Shown: positions 36,691 through 47,072 of the stretch, in pieces | Position numbering within the stretch: position 1 is the first letter of the stretch | How the letters are laid out: every line of letters begins with the position of its first letter | Position numbers and translations under genes: made by a program | Assembly: GCA_003024785.1 (NCBI GenBank) | Contig: PUQB01000318.1 | Span: forward strand, 1-64,000 | DNA length: 64,000 bases | Source: Selaginella tamariscina | Lineage: Eukaryota > Streptophyta > Lycopodiopsida > Selaginellales > Selaginellaceae | Reading direction: 5' to 3' | Notes under the pieces: model-generated | Database searches by the model: none | What the model saw: the letters and a program-made list of their open reading frames with translations, nothing else | Told to the model about the DNA's origin: nothing

Positions 36691-38701
36691 TATATTTATA
36701 TATATATGAGAGAGAGATCCATGTCTATGTTATTATGCGTTATTCTTAGATTAACTATTATTATATTAGAAGATTCGAATATGTCTTAAAGTTTTTTGTT
36801 CAACTATTACCTATATGGGTCACATTTTTACGCCTGTGTGTGTTCGTATGCATATCTATACTTATTATTACTGGTGTCGTTGACCAGGTTGTGCACGGGT
36901 ATTCTTGCATCAAGGGGAAAGGAAAGCATCCCATGGAAGATGTATTGGTGAGCGATTACAGGGAGGTTAAGGGCCATAAACTCGACCTTTTTGCTGTTTA
37001 TGATGGACACCTAGGACGGCATGTTGCTGTTTTCCTCAAGGACCATCTTTTTGACAACATTCTCAAGGAGGTAGAGTGCGTTAGAGGTGCTTCTTTGCTC
37101 CTAGTAATATCTACGTGTATACACTTTATATATCAGTCTGTTATATAAGAGTTATCATTACATTAGTGATTCTTTTGCATTTCCTGTGTGTGTGCGTGTT
37201 TTGTGTACATAGATACGTGTTGTGTGTCAGTTTAAACTTAACGAAACTTTGCGTTTTGCATCTACAGCCTGAATTGTTTACTGATCCGAAAACGGCACTG
37301 AAGAACGCATACCACAGTACAGATGCAGTAATTTTGGAGAAGCCCACGAGCTGGGACCAGGTTGACATTTATTATCTATGTTAAATTACATGTCTGTATA
37401 TAGTTACAGACAGTCATCCATGTGCATGTATAGTATTGAATATGTTGGATATATTAGATTAATTGAAACAAATTTTTAACATGCAAGTTATTTGTAGATA
37501 ACTCCATAGAGATGGTGAGTTCAAAAACAACATGTATACACAGATATACAAACACACACGCACACACGCCACTTTCATATAGATATAGTGTAATGTATAC
37601 TGTATAATATATGAGTACTATATATTATATATGCATTATCTTATGTTTTTCATATGTATACAGGTGGATCAACAGCAGTAACAGCTATAGTTGTAGATAA
37701 CAAGAAGTTTTAGTTGCCAATGTGGGGGATTCACGGGCAGTGATTTGTGAAGATGGTGAAGGCAGACAGCTGTCTGTTGACCATGAGCCAAACTCTGAAC
37801 GCGATCTGGTGGAGAGCAGAGGTGGCCATGTGACTAGCTTTCCTGGTATGCTCCTCCATACATACATATATTACTGTGTGTGCATGTGTTTATGTCTTCA
37901 CATGATATAGTATATTTGCATTTACATTAGGGAATATAATAGACTAATATGCTTGGATATTGCACAGATGTTACAATAGTAAGCATACGACGTATATACA
38001 TACGTTTTTACATGGAAATATTAATATGATATGAAGTGAAATATGACTAGATAATATTGATAATGGTGTGTGTGTGTGTGTGTGTGTGTGTTCCTGTAAC
38101 CAAGCTCATGTGTTCATATGAACAGGTGATGTAGCACGTGTTGATGGGCAGCTTGCAGTAGCCCGAGCATTTGGAGATAAGAGTCTTAAGCAGCATTTAA
38201 GTGCAGAGCCCGACTTCTTTGAAGTGAGCTTAACCGAGAGGTCAGAGTTTCTCATTCTGGTAGCGATGGACTTTGGAAGGGGGTGTCTCTCTGGCTCTCT
38301 CTCTCGTAGTCACGTATATAACACACGCTGTTACACTTGTCTATAGTATATGCGTTATATGAAAAGCGAGTGCTACAACCTATTAGTATATTCCTTACTG
38401 TGATCATATATTAATCGCTTCTTCTGTCTCAGATATGCTTACATTGATTTACTCACACACACACACACACCTATACATACACAAGCATATATATTAACTA
38501 AATCGGCACATACATCCTTGTATATTCATACATACATGCACATAATGGTTTATGTGCAGGTACTCGAGAATCAGCAAGCAGTGGATTGATAAAGGACGTG
38601 GAAGATCCGGAATGTGCCGCAAGGTGTTTAACGGATGCTGCATTAGGGAAGAAAAGCAGAGACGCTGCATCGTTGTTCGTTTTGATTGCAAACGGTTTTA
38701 A
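36560..38701 (+). CDS. Protein phosphatase 2C (clade-F-like), frame broken as written
   Basis: Six exons: 36560-36622, 36888-37070, 37268-37360, 37664-37845, 38126-~38282, 38560-38701. PP2Cs are Mg/Mn-dependent Ser/Thr phosphatases. The motifs appear in order: GYSCIKGKGKHPMEDVLV (metal-binding Asp), FAVYDGHLGRHV (the DGHLG form is typical of the plant clade that includes PIA1-like enzymes), ILKE, GSTAVTAIVV, VANVGDSRAVI, LSVDHEPNSERDLVESRGGH, VDGQLAVARAFGDKSLKQHL, a DGLWK motif, NQQAVD and the terminal CIVVRF. Size (about 270 residues) fits the family. Exon order and content are complete, but five positions lack one base: the exon 3/4 junction, ~37708, ~38265, ~38587 and ~38664. All five breaks are losses of a base and there is no independent nonsense change, so the gene may be real with sequence errors. 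The alternative is a recent pseudogene. No transit or signal peptide was seen; a cytosolic or nuclear location is likely. Confidence 0.85.
36629..36690. repeat. (TC)n(TA)n tract at the first PP2C intron donor
   Basis: The intron opens GTAAATTC and continues as (TC)n, with one TTC interruption, then TA repeats. Confidence 0.95.
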
Positions 38702-38883
38702 TCCTGGTAATTATCTTCAGCTCCTCTCTTTATCATTTGTAAATAAGCTTATAATTTTATTCCCTTACATTATTTACGTACTACATCTGTGTGCGTGTGC
38801 GTGTCTGTGTGTGTGTGAGAGAGAGAGAGAGTGGGAGAGGGAGGGAGTCATATAATATTTGAACCAGAGTTGCATATGTATGT

Positions 38884-38897
38884 ATATTATATATATA

Positions 38898-38943
<46 letters not shown>

Positions 38944-39015
38944 GCTATTAATGATAATGTGTGTGTGGAGAGAGAGGGAGGGAGTCATATATTTTGAACC
39001 ATAGTACGTACGTGT

Positions 39016-39054
<39 letters not shown>

Positions 39055-39055
39055 A
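38884..39055. repeat. Duplicated (TA)n / GAGAG microsatellite block
   Basis: TA runs at 38884-38938 and 39019-39050 are each preceded by a similar segment (GAGAGAG...GGGAGGGAGTCATATA, then TTTGAACCA). The microsatellite and its flank were duplicated in tandem. Confidence 0.85.
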
Positions 39056-39404
39056 TTAATGATAAAAAATTGCCGTTGTCGGGGATCGCGTGACAGGCAG
39101 AAATACTCACAGTATACCGCTACCACAACGATTCGACATTATGAACTTCATATCATATCTTTATCACCGTTGACGTAGTGTCTGTATTATGCAGTACTTT
39201 AATCAATTAGTTTCTGTTTTTTTATCTTAATAGATATGCATATACATTTAATAAGCATAAGGTTTAAACATTTTCAAATCTCCACATTATTAAATTTTAT
39301 TTAAATAATGTATACGTACTATAAATAAAAACCATATATATGTGAATGAGGTTGGAAGTGTTATTCTGAACTGTGGTAAGATGGTAGGTGTAATTAACGG
39401 TCGG

Positions 39405-39441
39405 AAATGGATTGCGCGTCTGACTATTCACGTCGGGTTTA
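39405..39441 (+). pseudogene. tRNA-Trp fragment with internal deletion
   Basis: GGATTGCGCGTCTGACT is fused to ATTCACGTCGGGTTTA. These are the D-arm/anticodon 5' strand and the T-arm/acceptor 3' strand of tRNA-Trp, with the anticodon loop to T-loop segment missing. It is a second trace of the same tRNA family as 16512-16583. Confidence 0.6.
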
Positions 39442-39953
39442 ACATGTGATTTTTTTTAATCAAAATCACACTTACACGCACGTAGTGTTCCATGTTGATG
39501 TTCATACATATATACTTTTAAGTAGTGCGTGTGTGTGTGTGTAAATTTTGGTTTCCATAACAATATCTTTTTATTTTTTGTTATTACGTATAGCAGGAAG
39601 TGGCTTGTTAGTTATATATAGATTTCTATTCTCGAACATGCCGTAGACGGGCATAGCCTGTCATATTTCGAGGTATTTTCTTAATAAAAAAATAATGCTT
39701 CTTAACTTTTAATAAATAAATAAAATTAATTTATAAGTAAATTCAATAAACATTAGTGGAAATAATACCTTAAAACTTGAGTAACGCCTGGAAATGCTTA
39801 ATTTCTATTAAGCTACACATATATATATATTAAAGTTGTGTATATAAACCTTAGGGTAGCTTGCTTATCGCAGCTGGCATCTCCCCTTCTTTAGGCGTCT
39901 ACCGATAACAGAGGACTAGGGCTTGCAAGGAGCTAGGGTTGTATGGAGGGTCG

Positions 39954-41827
39954 ATGGCCGGCGTTTCAGGTATTTGCAAGGAATTGCAGGATTGGACGCC
40001 CTACGATGCCGAGCTGCTCCGTTCGTGGGAGAACATAGAACGCCGGTGTGCTTGGGCGGAAAGTGTAGGGGCGGAAGTAATACGGGAGAAGGGATTTGAA
40101 AAGTTCAAAGAGGTGACTGATGGAATAAGAGCGTACAGGACGACTCTTCTGGAAGAACACCTTGAGTTCACGAGGAAAAAGGAACAGGGATACAAGCAGA
40201 AGCGCCTCACTCTCTGGGATGCTGCTCATCCGCTCAAGAAACGAAGGCTGCAGGAGGCTGTTCCACTGAGGAACTCATCCATTATCCCGGTTGATTTTGA
40301 AGATGTTAAGAAGAAATTTATCTGGGAAGAGGAGCTGGTGAAACCGAATGTTTCTCGTCGGATTGTGAATGTGGATGAATTACTGGAGGAACCTCGGCAT
40401 TTGGTAGCAGAGCTACGATGGCTTCATTTTCTGCTCTATGAAGCCAAGGCTACTGATTTGACGGACGTACTCAACATGCGGAAAGGCCGATACAAAGGGC
40501 AGAATGACAGAGAGCTCGAGTACCATCCGTTGCTCTTCAAGTTTATGGAAGCGGCAGCTGGAGGGCAGCCTGAAGTGAAGTTTCTGAGAGAGGTTCATAT
40601 GGGAGGGGCTCGCGAAGATCTATCCAGCAGCATCTTGGGTGGGAGATTCAACGAAGCACATGAAGTGAAAGCTGCATTCGGTCTGGCCGTGAGTGGGAAG
40701 CCAGAGACAGGTATTGACAGGAACGCTGGAGGATTGAGCAAGATTTACAAGTCGAATAAGAAGTATGCAGGTCCTCTATGTCACCTGGGAATCTTCGCCA
40801 CGCGTTGTGAGTACGTATGGTTCGTGAAGTTCAGTTATGAGCAGGGTGGCCAAACGGTGGTTTCGTGTGAAGTGGCTCCCGAATTCCCCTGTGGTCCAGT
40901 GTGGGAAATGAGTAATCAGCTTTGTGACTTTGGTCTTCTGGACACCGCTAAAGAAGGCAGCAAGCTCATTGAGATATGTCCTCCCCAGCCAAGCAATGGA
41001 TTCCACCTTCTCGTCAGGTACTTCATTCTTACTCTTTTCTCCTCGTTCTGAAATGATTTCTTCAGGTATGTAGAGACGCTGTGCGCTATGTACAGCGTTG
41101 AAAAGGCTCCTCTGGAGCTTTCAAGAAGTGATGGTGGCAGCACCATTGACTTGAGCGCAGCTTCAATAGTCGGCCACGGGTACAAGTCGGTTGTCCTTAA
41201 GCTTCCTGGCGAGGAATGCGTTATCAAGGTCTCCGAACGCAGCAGAATTGGTCGGGAAACGTTCATCCACGAGCGTGCGGATGGAGCCAGCTACATTCGG
41301 CCTGAGCGGAAAGGTCTGGACTGGCGTGGCCAAGTGCTCGGTGCGGGCGACGGCCTCGAGTGGATGACGCTGGCCGGGTTTGGCAGGCCAGTGACTCCGG
41401 ACGACCTATTGTGGAACTTTGAGGCCTGTTGGAGCCAAGCCTCGGCGGCCTTAATCGGACTGCACTCTCGCGGGTCCTTCACCGTGATATCAAGCCTTCA
41501 AACATGCTCATCTTCCATGACTGTGAGCTCTGGCTTAACGACTTTGACTGTTCGTGTCTCATGGACGAGAGTTTGGAGATTCGCAGGCTGAGGGTTGGCG
41601 CACCCTACTTTGAATCCCCTCTCTTTGATGAGGATGAAGGTTTTCAGTACAGGGATGATTGGTACTCGCTGGTGCTAAGCTTTGTGGAGCTTTTTGGTTG
41701 GTACAGAGATGGAGACAAGAATTCAACCTTGGCTGCTGCTGCAGCAAGAAAGGAAAACTTTCCCGCTGGGTTCAAAACATGTATAGATTGGCTGCTCGCT
41801 GACGGTCGTGGGATGTTTGGTATGAAG
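39954..41827 (+). CDS. Two-domain protein with C-terminal kinase-like domain, one frame break
   Basis: The start is the first in-frame ATG (39954). Exon 1 runs to 41017; a 48-bp GT-AG intron follows; exon 2 starts at 41066 in matching phase. The N-terminal ~350 residues are helical and charged, with no domain I can name; they contain LLYEAKATDLTDVL and LREVHMGGAREDL. The C-terminal part has a protein-kinase pattern: glycine loop GHGYKSVVLKL, catalytic-lysine strand CVIKVS, catalytic loop LHRDIKPSNML, metal-binding NDFDCSC (DFD in place of DFG), then an APYFESP/DDWYSL-like helix region. The catalytic loop is in frame with the upstream part only if one G is added at 41472-41474 (CGCGGGTCC). A donor at 41828 (AAG|GTGAGT) suggests a further short exon; its acceptor near 42010-42040 is ambiguous. 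Function is unknown; a signalling or defence-type kinase is possible. Confidence 0.7.
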
Positions 41828-41925
41828 GTGAGTGTTCTTCTTTAGTTAAATCTTTAGTGTTACTTAAGACGCAGATTGGCTTCTCAGACTGCCTATTTTG
41901 ATACCGGTTTTAAAATAAAAAGATA

Positions 41926-41948
41926 ATATATATATATATATATATATT
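41926..41948. repeat. (TA)n microsatellite
   Basis: A short TA run lies in the likely last intron or 3' flank of the kinase-like gene. The rest of 41828-42418 is AT-rich with no clear feature. Confidence 0.85.
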
Positions 41949-42418
41949 ATAATTCAAACTATTTGTTCAAATTTTATTACATAATACGTAAACAGTTGTA
42001 CTCACAGCATTGTTACGCTCAGACAAGCAGCAAGCAAGCTGGTAAAACGGTTCGAACAGTTCATGTAAGGCCTTAAAAGAAACCTTTTTATAATTTTGTT
42101 TTCTCTTTTTCTTACATAAAACAATAACTCATATACACACCATCTACCAAAACAACAAAACATTAATTAACTATAAAATGGCTCTAATTTATTTCTAAAA
42201 CTGAATGTCTTTCATTTTGTTTAACATAAACATCCATATAGTTTCTCGTAGTTATCTTGGAATTTGATCTAAAGATATGTATGTTTGTGTCTGATAGAGA
42301 GAGAGGGAAAACAGAATGTACCTGACACAAGTATACATGTGTATATACATACTTACCTGCTATTATCTCACGTGACCATATTTGTTCCAAATAGATTATA
42401 TATTTTTCAATAAAAACT

Positions 42419-42742
42419 GGAGTTAGTCAAATTTCTTGCTTCGGAAACCTGCTCACAAATTCAAAAGGCATTGCCCGAGTTCACGTTCAGCATAACTAGT
42501 GGTTGAGGCTTTGCTCCGGCCGCCTCAACCACGCCAAGCTAGGAACGATACATGTAGCTTGGTTGGTTTGCGTATCCTGATTCACAAAGTGAGCCTCGTT
42601 CACTGACTTAGTTAGCTAGGGGTTTAAAAGTTGGGTTCCTAATACGGGTTACTTTACCAGATGCCGTGGGGTTTCTAAAGAGAGGATTCCAGGGTTGGCA
42701 CTTGGTAAGCCGCCTTTGTGGCACCAGGTAAAAACTCTGACA
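42419..42742 (+). repeat. Truncated 5' LTR of the chromovirus
   Basis: It matches the last ~330 bp of the 3' LTR (49021-49351), from GGAGTTAGTC to the CTCTGACA end. Upstream sequence is unrelated AT-rich DNA, which places the truncation point. Confidence 0.9.
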
Positions 42743-42744
42743 AT

Positions 42745-42756
42745 TGGTATCGGAGC
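42745..42756 (+). other. Primer-binding site, tRNA-iMet type
   Basis: TGGTATCGGAGC, three bases after the LTR end, has one mismatch to the usual TGGTATCAGAGC. Confidence 0.88.
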
Positions 42757-42964
42757 AAGTTCTATGTGGTCAGTAGGACTGTCTTAAGTCATAGAGTCTT
42801 TCAGTGTTTAGATAACTCTAAATTCTTGATACACTCTATCATTTTCAGTTGACATGTTTGTATTTTGCACAGAGAGTTTGATCCTGTGAGTTGTTAAACT
42901 TCGGAGAACACTTGCTTAATGAGTTGATGTGAGATTCTAAGTATGTCCAAAAGTCTTATGCTGG

Positions 42965-43021
42965 TTCAAGCTGATGTGTGTAGGTGTATAACCTGTGTAC
43001 ACCTACACACATCAGCTTGAA
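42965..43021. repeat. Perfect 24-bp inverted repeat in the chromovirus leader
   Basis: The arm at 42965-42988 (beginning TTCAAGCTGATGTGTG) is the exact complement of 42998-43021, with a 9-bp spacer. In RNA this would be a 24-bp hairpin between the primer-binding site and gag. No other leader copy in the window shows it. Confidence 0.95.
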
Positions 43022-43101
43022 TATAGTTTCAACACTCAGAGAATATGTTTGAAAGTGTACGGTGTTTGAACATGAGTGATGATGAAGCTTAAAGTTGCTT
43101 C

Positions 43102-43620
43102 ATGGCCAACTTAAATGAGAAAACACAAAAGGAGATCCTAAGGTACAAGCCAACAAGCTATCGGGAATGTCAAGAGACAGCTCAAAAGGTTGCTTATGGC
43201 ATGTCGTTGGAGGACTTGTACAATAAGGGGGAGGAAGCAAAACCTAAACCGAGGAGTTTTCCTCCAAAGTCTAGGTTCAAAAGGTTTGATAAACAACCGA
43301 ATCAGTCACCATTAAATCGAAGTGCAAGTCCCTTTGTCGGTAGTTCCAAGTTTTCGGATACATCAAGACCCATCGGATCTCAAAAACTGTTAACATTACA
43401 CCACCTTAACAGGCCAAGGGCTCGGCTCCAAAGTCTGCTCCCTCGCAATCCACAAGCGGGGTTCTGACATGTTATAATTGTAACAAGCTTAGTCATATCG
43501 CTGGACAATGTCGGGCACCCTCACAACAATCGGGTCATTTCAAAGCGATGGTGAAAAAGGAAGTTGCTGAACCAGAAATGCTTGAAGATCTGGAAGATGA
43601 GTTAAAAGAGGTAATGTTGT
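43102..43620 (+). pseudogene. Gag C-terminal part with zinc knuckle
   Basis: The open stretch starts MANLNEKTQKEILRYKP and passes through a Pro/Ser-rich basic region. After a frame change it reaches the zinc knuckle CYNCNKLSHIAGQC (CX2CX4HX4C), near 43469-43510. Most of the capsid domain is missing between the leader and this point, so gag is internally deleted. Confidence 0.85.
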
Positions 43621-43669
43621 GCTAGACGCAACCTATCTTATTCACTATTCAAGACAAAACTGACCCTTT

Positions 43670-44110
43670 GCTATATTTGATAGGAAGGATACGAGGGGAT
43701 CGAGTCCAAATGATGATCAATACTGGAGCAACATACAACTTCATATCAACTAGTCTAGTTCGTCGATTGAATTTGGAAATAAAGATGTGTGAAATAAAGA
43801 TCAATTTTAGCAAAGGTTCTTAAAATACTAATAATATAGCAAGGGCAGTTCCTATCCAAATCAAAGGTTGGAAGGTTAAGCTAAACGTAGTTGTCTTTGA
43901 ATATGACGAGGTTTGATTTTATTTTGGGTTTGGAATGGTTTTATAAACATGTAGTCAAAATGAGGGGTTCCAGAGATAATCGAATCACACTTACAGCAAA
44001 TAAAGAGGACATTAGAAAAGCAACGCTCAAGATGGAAACACTAACTGATAAGGATTGGAATCCTATGTTTCTTACCTTAACTCAGTTGAATAAGGCAGTT
44101 AAACATTGAG
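43670..44110 (+). pseudogene. Protease region of the chromovirus
   Basis: A degenerate active-site motif (MINTGATYNFIS, with Asn replacing the catalytic Asp of DTGA) near 43715 is followed by FILGLEWFYKH, the second conserved part of plant gypsy proteases. A stop lies between them. Confidence 0.8.
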
Positions 44111-44127
44111 AACGTGTATTTCTTGTA

Positions 44128-44916
44128 ATGGTTTTGGATACTGTTGGAGTTAAAATAGGAGATGGTCAAGAATCTGTTCCTGAACCTATTTTGGAAGTCT
44201 TAAACATGTTTAAGTACATGTTGCCAAAAGATTTGCCACCTGAGTTACCTCCACTTCGAGCTATGGACCATAGGATAGAGATTTTGCCAGGTTCGTCTCC
44301 ATCGACAAGAGCCCCATATCGGTTGAATCCTCAAGAGTTAATTGAATTGAAGAGACAGTTGACAGAATTGATTGGTCGAGGACACATTCGACCTAGTCAA
44401 TCGCCGTATGATGCACCAATCTTGTTTGTAATGAAAAAGGATGGCACTATGCAAATGTGTGTGGACTATCGAGCCCTAAACGCGATAACTATAAAAAATA
44501 AGTATCATCAGATTCAGGTAGCAGAGAATGACTTTGAAAAGACCGCTTTTCAAATGTGTTATGGATCATTTGAGTTTCTAGTCTTGCCATTCGGGTTGTG
44601 TAATGCTCCAGCAACTTTTTGCACAATGATGGATGATGTGTTTAGAGACTATCTAGACAAGTTTGTAGTGGTGTTTATTGATGACATTCTGATTTTCAGT
44701 TCAACAATTGAGGAACATGTGGAACACTTAGAAAAAGTGTTTCAAAGGTTGAGAGAGAACCAATTGTATGCTAAAGAAAGCAAGTGCACGTTCGGTCAAA
44801 CCAGGATAAATTTCTTAGGACACTCGATCTCAGGTGGGAAGGTTGCTATGGATCCAAAGAAAATTCAAGCTATTACCAAGTGGACGACTTTGAGAGATGT
44901 GCATGAAGTTAGATAA
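44128..44916 (+). pseudogene. Reverse transcriptase of the chromovirus
   Basis: An open stretch of 262 codons contains DHRIEILPGSSPSTRAPYRL, the finger motif LFVMKKDGTMQMCVDYRALN, YHQIQVAENDFEKTAFQ, FLVLPFGLCNAPATF and the catalytic FIDDILIFSSTIEEH. About 25-30 residues holding the first catalytic Asp (normally FSKIDLKSGYHQI) are deleted in frame between KNK and YHQI. The enzyme would be inactive despite its long reading frame. A stop follows EVR, then FLGLTVYYRIFI up to the LTR insertion. Confidence 0.92.
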
Positions 44917-44954
44917 TTTCTTGGTCTGACGGTGTATTATCGAATATTCATAAA

Positions 44955-45628
44955 TGTCACAACCCGATACAGAATACAGGATTCCGGATACAGGATACGG
45001 GTTGTAGGATATTCCTACAGGATATTCCTACATGAATTCTAGATACAGGATATGGTTGTAGGATATTCCTACAGGATATGCCACAGGATATGCCTACAGG
45101 ATAAAGGACATGTGGACTCATCTTAGCCTCTACATGCATGCAGCCACTTTTAAATGTATGCAACCACTTTTAGCACTCATGCCTAGATTAGCTCTTGGAG
45201 TTGTGAGCATAAAAGCTCTGACCTAATTATTATACAATCAGTTACTATCAACACCAGTCTTACTACGATCAATCTTGTCTTGTTTTGTTCTTGTCTTGCT
45301 TCTTGTTCTCTCCTTGTCTCGCTCCTGGATTCTGTCCTGCTCCTGGATTCTGTCCTGCTCCTGTCTCACTCCTGGATCTTGTCCTGCTCCTGTCTTGTTT
45401 TCGGATCCTGTCCTGTTCTTGTCTTGTTCCTAGATCCTGTGTCCTGCGCCTTCCTGTCTTGCTCTCGGATCCTATTCTGTTCCTGTCTTGACCCTGGATC
45501 CTGTCCTGCGCCTGGTCTTGCTTCCTAAGTTCCTAAGTTCCTGTTTTGCTCTCCGTCCTGCTCTTAAGTCAGGCCTTCTTGTTCTTGGAATCCTGCTCTC
45601 TTCCTGGTTCCTGGATCGTGGCTTGACA
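44955..45628 (+). mobile_element. Solo LTR inserted in the chromovirus RT/RNase H region
   Basis: TGTCACAACCCGATAC to GTGGCTTGACA, 674 bp, is flanked by perfect 5-bp duplications ATAAA (44950-44954, 45629-45633). It belongs to the family of the LTR at 4360-4750. It contains GGATATTCCTACA-type units near its start and an expanded CCTGCTCCTGGATTCTGT-type array (about 45290-45610), which explains its extra length. Confidence 0.95.
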
Positions 45629-45633
45629 ATAAA

Positions 45634-46130
45634 AGGTTACTCGGAGATAGTAGCATCATTGACAGATCTCACGAAAAACATTCCGTGGCATTGGACTCCA
45701 GAGTGCCAATGAGCATTTGTCGAACTCAAAGAAGCTATCTCTTCTGAGCCAGTTTTGCAACTGCCCATCTTTGAAGATCCATTTGAGGTTGAGTGTGATG
45801 CTTCCGACTTTGCAATTGGTAGTGTATTGCAATAAAAAGGACATCCAATGTCCTTTTTTTAGAAGAAGTTAGATGCTGTGCAAACTCGATGGCCTACTCA
45901 TAAAGAAGATGTATGCTCTTGTTGCTTCCTTGGAGTATTGGCGTCATTATCTTCCAAGTCATGGCACTGTGGTTTGGATCTCTAAGGTATTTTGAAATGC
46001 AATCGAAGCTATCACTAAAGTATGCTAAATGGCAGCAAAAGTTGGCACGATTTTAGCCTGAAATCAGACATAAAGCAGGAATAGACAATGTGGTAGCTGA
46101 TGCACTCAGTAGGAAAGGTCATCTTTGTAT
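45634..46130 (+). pseudogene. RNase H region of the chromovirus
   Basis: Directly after the solo LTR the pol frame resumes (GYSEIVASLTDLTKN). It then reads FEDPFEVECDASDFAIGSVLQ (first catalytic Asp), a stop, a degraded middle, and VVADALSRK at the end. This continuity across the insertion confirms that the LTR is secondary. Confidence 0.85.
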
Positions 46131-46283
46131 TATGTTAGCACCTGTAAAACTTTGGTGGATGAATTTGTGACGGCGTATCCTCAGGACGAGTTTGCTAAGG
46201 AGGCTTTGAGCTTGGTAACAAAGAGGAAACAAGTTCATCAATTACAAAAGGATGGTAATATTCCAACAGGAATATAAAGTCAA

Positions 46284-46942
46284 ATGGATGCACTCAAACA
46301 GGCGCATTTTGTGGTACGAAATGGAGTTCTTTATTATAAAGAAAGGAGACTCTATGTTCCAGAGGGAACATGGAGAGAGAGGCTGTTAAAAGAGCATCAC
46401 AACGTTCCTTTAGCAGGACATGGTGGAAGGCATAAGACGTTGGCTTTGTTGAAACAAGGATTCTATTGGCCGGATATGATAAATGATGTTGCCAAGTATG
46501 TTAAGACATGCCCCACATGTCAACAAGTGAAGAGTCAATCACAAAAACGAGCTAGGAAGTTGTAGTGTCTATCGATTCCAGAGCGGCCATTTCAAAGTGT
46601 TACTTTGGACTTTATTATGAGATTGCCAAAATCTTGTGGTTTTAACACACTCATGGTGGTAGTCGATCAGTTTTCAAAGGTTGCTCATTTTGTTTCAACT
46701 GTAAAGATAGTGAATGCAAAACAGTAGCGAAGTTGTTCTTCCACGAGGTCGTAAAAGTGCACGGACTATCGGAAACCATGATCTCAGATCAAAATCCTCA
46801 ATTTACAAGGAAGTTTTGGGGAACGTTATTTAAGCAATTTGGTATGATGCTGAAGTTTAGTACGGCTTACCATCCGCAAACAGATGGTCAAACAAAGAGG
46901 GTGAATTTGCAAGTACTATCTCAGATGCTATATTCAAGGTGA
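46284..46942 (+). pseudogene. Integrase of the chromovirus
   Basis: The zinc-binding part (HHNVPLAGHGGRHKTLALL, then CPTCQQVKSQ) is followed, after a stop, by VTLDFIMRLP and VVVDQFSKVAHFV. In another frame come MISDQNPQFTRKFW and YHPQTDGQTKRVN. The order matches retroviral integrases. The catalytic Glu of the usual QTERVN is Lys here, and two frame breaks occur. Confidence 0.9.
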
Positions 46943-47072
46943 TTAACTTGATTGGGCTAAACACTTGGATATGGCTGAGATATATTACAATAACTTGACA
47001 TACACTGTGATCGGTGTAGCCCGATGGAAGTGTTAATTGGGAATAAGGGTGGTATTCCTCAAAGTATGGTGT

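Noticed and set aside
45280..45530. Cys/Leu-rich small proteins over the CT-rich block
   Set aside because: These frames lie inside the tandem array of a solo LTR and are by-products of the repeat.
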